Positions 62,004 through 64,000 of a DNA stretch of 64,000 bases are shown here, piece after piece; the first letter of the stretch is position 1, and the number at the start of each line of letters is the position of its first letter. The notes beneath the pieces were generated by a model that made no database searches, was not told the origin of the DNA, and saw nothing but the letters and a program-made list of their open reading frames with translations. Source of the stretch: Calliopsis andreniformis (Eukaryota > Arthropoda > Insecta > Hymenoptera > Andrenidae). The stretch spans positions 310,001 to 374,000 of the forward strand of contig NW_027480544.1 of NCBI RefSeq assembly GCF_051401765.1. The letters are read 5' to 3'. The position numbers and the translations under genes were made by a program.

Positions 62004-64000
62004 GGTTGAGAATTGAGAATTGAGGATGAGGCCTGACGGTTGAGGATTGGGGTTTGAGGAATGAGGATTGAAGATTGACGATTGAGGATTGAGGATTGAG
62101 GATTGGGGATTGAGGATTGAGGATTGAAGATTGAGTATTGAGGATTGAGTATGGAGGATTGAAGATCGAGCATTGAGGATTGAGGGTTGAGGATTGAAGA
62201 TTGAGGACTGAGTGTTGAGGGTTGAGTGATGAGAATTGATGTTTGTGGATTGAGATTTGAAGATTGAAGATTGGGGATTGAGCATTGAACCATGAGAATA
62301 CAGGATCTTCTATTCAGTATTGAGAATTGAGGATTGATGCTTGAATATTGGTGATTGATGGTTGAGGGTTGTTTGTTGAATATTGAGGATTGAGGAATGT
62401 GTATTGAGGATTGAAGATTGAGTATTGATGATTGAGGTTTGAGGGTTGAGGGTTGAGGATTGAGGACGAGGACTGGCGGTTGAGGATTGAGGTTTGAGCA
62501 TTGAGGATTGAAGGCTGAGGATTGAGGACGAGGACTGACGGTTGAGGATTGAGGATAGATGATTGAGGACTGAGGATTGAGGACTGAGGATTGAGGATTG
62601 AGGATTGAGGATTGAAGGTTGAGGATTGAGGATTGAGGATTGAGGATTGAGGATTGAGGATTGAAGATTGAGGATTGGGGATTGAGGATTGACAATTGAG
62701 GATTGAGTATTGAGGATTGAGAATTGAGGATTGAGGATTGAAAATTGAGTATTGAGGATTGAGGACTGGGGATTGAGGATTGTAGATTGAGGATTAACGA
62801 TTGAGGATTGGGGATTGAGGATCTAGGATTGGAGATTGATTATTGAGGATTGAAGATTGAGAATTGAGGATTGAGGATTTAGAATTGAGAATTGAGGATG
62901 AGGACTGAGGGTTTAGGATTGTGGTTTGAGCAATGAGGATCGAGGATTGAGGATTGAGGATTGAGGATTGAGGATTGAGGATTGAGGATTGTGTATTGAA
63001 GATTGAGTATTCATGACTGAGGATTGAGGATTGAGGATTGAGGATTGAGGATTGAGCATTGAGGATTGAAGATTGAGGACTGGGGATTGTGGATTGAAGA
63101 TTGAGGATTAAAGATTGAGGATTGGGGATTGAGTATCTAGGATTGGAGATTGATTATTCAGGATTGAAGATTGAGTATTGAGGATTGAGGATTGAGGATT
63201 GAGGATTGAGAATTGAGAATTGAGGATGAGGCCTGACGGTTGAGGATTGGGGTTTGAGGAATGAGGATTGAAGATTGACGATTGAGGATTGAGGATTGAG
63301 GATTGGGGATTGTGGATTGAGTATTGAAGATTGAGTATTGAGGATCGAGTATGGAGGATTGAAGATTGAGCATTGAGGATTGAGGGTTGAGGATTGAAGA
63401 TTGAGGATTGATGATTGAGAATTGAGGATTGAGGATTGAGGAATGAGGATTGAGTGTTGAAGATTGAGGATTGAGTATTGAGGATTGAGGATTGAGGACT
63501 GAGGATTGGGGATTGAGGACTGAGTATTGAGGATTGATTATTGAGCTTTGGGGATTGAAGATTGTGGACTGGGGATAGAGGATTGAATATTGAAGATTAA
63601 GGATAGAGTATTGGGGATTGAGGGTCTAGGATACGAGATTGATTATTGATGATTGAAGATTGAGGATTGAGGATTGAGGATTGAGGATTGAGGATTGAGG
63701 ATGAGGACTGAGGGTTGATGATGGAAGTTTGAGGAATGAGGATTGTGGATTGAGGATTGAGGACTGAGGATTGAGGATTGAAGATTGAGGACTGAGTGTT
63801 GAGGGTTGAGTGATGAGAATTGATGTTTGTGGATTGAGATTTGAAGATTGAAGATTGGGGATTGAGCATTGAACCATGAGAATTCAGGATATTCTATTGA
63901 GTATTGAGAATTGAGGATTGATGCTTGAATATGGGTGATTGATGGTTGAGGGTTGTGTGTTGAAAATTGAGGATTGAGGATTGTGGATTGAGGATTGAGG
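62004..64000 (+). repeat. Right-hand diverged duplication pair
   Basis: 62004-62207 matches 63204-63407 at offset 1,200. 62186-62390 matches 63770-63974 at offset 1,584. The second copy therefore carries 384 extra bases (about 63408-63791), equal to 55 heptamers minus one, and a hexamer (GAGGATGAGGACTG near 63700) is seen in it. Each copy has a C-like marker (GAACCATGAGAATACAGG at 62287, GAACCATGAGAATTCAGG at 63871) that differs from the central C type. GGTTGTTTGTTGAATATTG and GGTTGTGTGTTGAAAATTG follow. Confidence 0.82.

Larger units (their letters stand above)
1..64000 (+). repeat. Heptanucleotide satellite array, unit TTGAGGA
   Basis: Every line of the window can be parsed into 7-base units related to TTGAGGA, always in the same orientation; I found no inverted segment and no stretch of unrelated sequence longer than a few diverged units. 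Common variants change G5 to A, T or C, G6 to T, A or C, A7 to G or T, and T1 to C; A4 and T2 change least. C is rare on the + strand, so GC skew is extreme. The longest pure run I noticed is nine perfect units at 40443-40505. Units shortened to six bases (CGAGGA, CGGGGA, TGAGGA, TGAGGG) recur at fixed places and account for spacings that are not multiples of seven. No protein, tRNA, rRNA or transposon signature was seen. Lineage and function cannot be read from the sequence; a eukaryotic heterochromatic satellite is the likeliest reading. Confidence 0.97.

Noticed and set aside
1..64000. Telomere array
   Set aside because: The unit is heterogeneous, has higher-order structure and internal markers, and differs from the telomere repeats I know (TTAGGG, TTTAGGG, TTAGG, TTGGGG). 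Subtelomeric location remains possible but is not shown.
1..64000. CRISPR array
   Set aside because: There are no constant repeats alternating with unique spacers; both 'repeat' and 'spacer' would be heptamer variants.
1..64000. CENP-B box-like motif that would support a centromere
   Set aside because: I saw no sequence resembling the CENP-B box core; the array lacks the needed CG-rich ends.
1..64000. Cyanobacterial STRR heptamer repeats as identification of the organism
   Set aside because: Known STRR units are C-rich (CCCCAGT type) and occur in short tracts; unit sequence and array length here do not match.

Overview
The whole 64 kb window is one continuous satellite array. I see no gene, RNA gene, CRISPR array, insertion sequence or unique-sequence island anywhere in it. 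The basic unit is a 7-bp repeat, TTGAGGA on the + strand (TCCTCAA on the - strand). It is repeated in the same orientation from the first base to the last, with many substituted versions (TTGAAGA, TTGAGTA, TTGAGGG, CTGAGGA, TTGGGGA, TTGATGA, TTGACGA and others). The + strand is very poor in C. The organism cannot be named from this sequence. A multi-kilobase short-unit satellite with higher-order structure looks most like heterochromatic, subtelomeric or centromere-adjacent DNA of a eukaryote. That is an inference: heptameric tandem repeats are also known in cyanobacteria (STRR elements), though those I know of are far shorter.

The array is organised at several scales. (1) Heptamers. (2) Marker cassettes: strongly diverged runs of heptamers that recur in nearly identical form and can be ordered. 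I label them A (core ACAATTTATTTA, 22 copies), B (GAATCCTGAGAATTCAGGAT, 33 copies), C (GAACCATCAGAATTCAGG, 14 copies including three variants), D (GAAATCTGTGAATTGATG, 10 copies), F, H, K, and a graded series G1-G4 beginning TTGTGGATTGAGGACG. (3) Higher-order units of about 2.2-3.3 kb with the order A-G1-G2-G3-C-D-G4-B, alternating with short B-rich A-to-A units of 0.5-1.1 kb. (4) Segmental copies of several kilobases, for example 29.3-35.8 kb and 42.1-48.9 kb, or the direct tandem pair 44.75-48.88 and 48.88-52.3 kb.

Layout: 1-10 kb is an older-looking class II region with a duplicated 3-3.7 kb segment. 10-13.5 kb is a transition. 13.5-59 kb is the class I higher-order array, with many near-identical copies and visible recombination joints. 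59-62 kb brings back class II sequence. 62-64 kb holds a separate, more diverged duplicated pair.

Many long open reading frames exist on the - strand, up to about 527 codons (for example 39188-40771 and 13564-15141), encoding endless variants of SILNPQS. They are a by-product of the repeat. A 7-bp unit read in triplets gives the same seven codons in all three frames, and TCCTCAA contains no stop in any frame, whereas the + strand has TGA in every frame. I therefore annotate no CDS. All positions and spacings were counted by hand from the sequence and may be off by a base.
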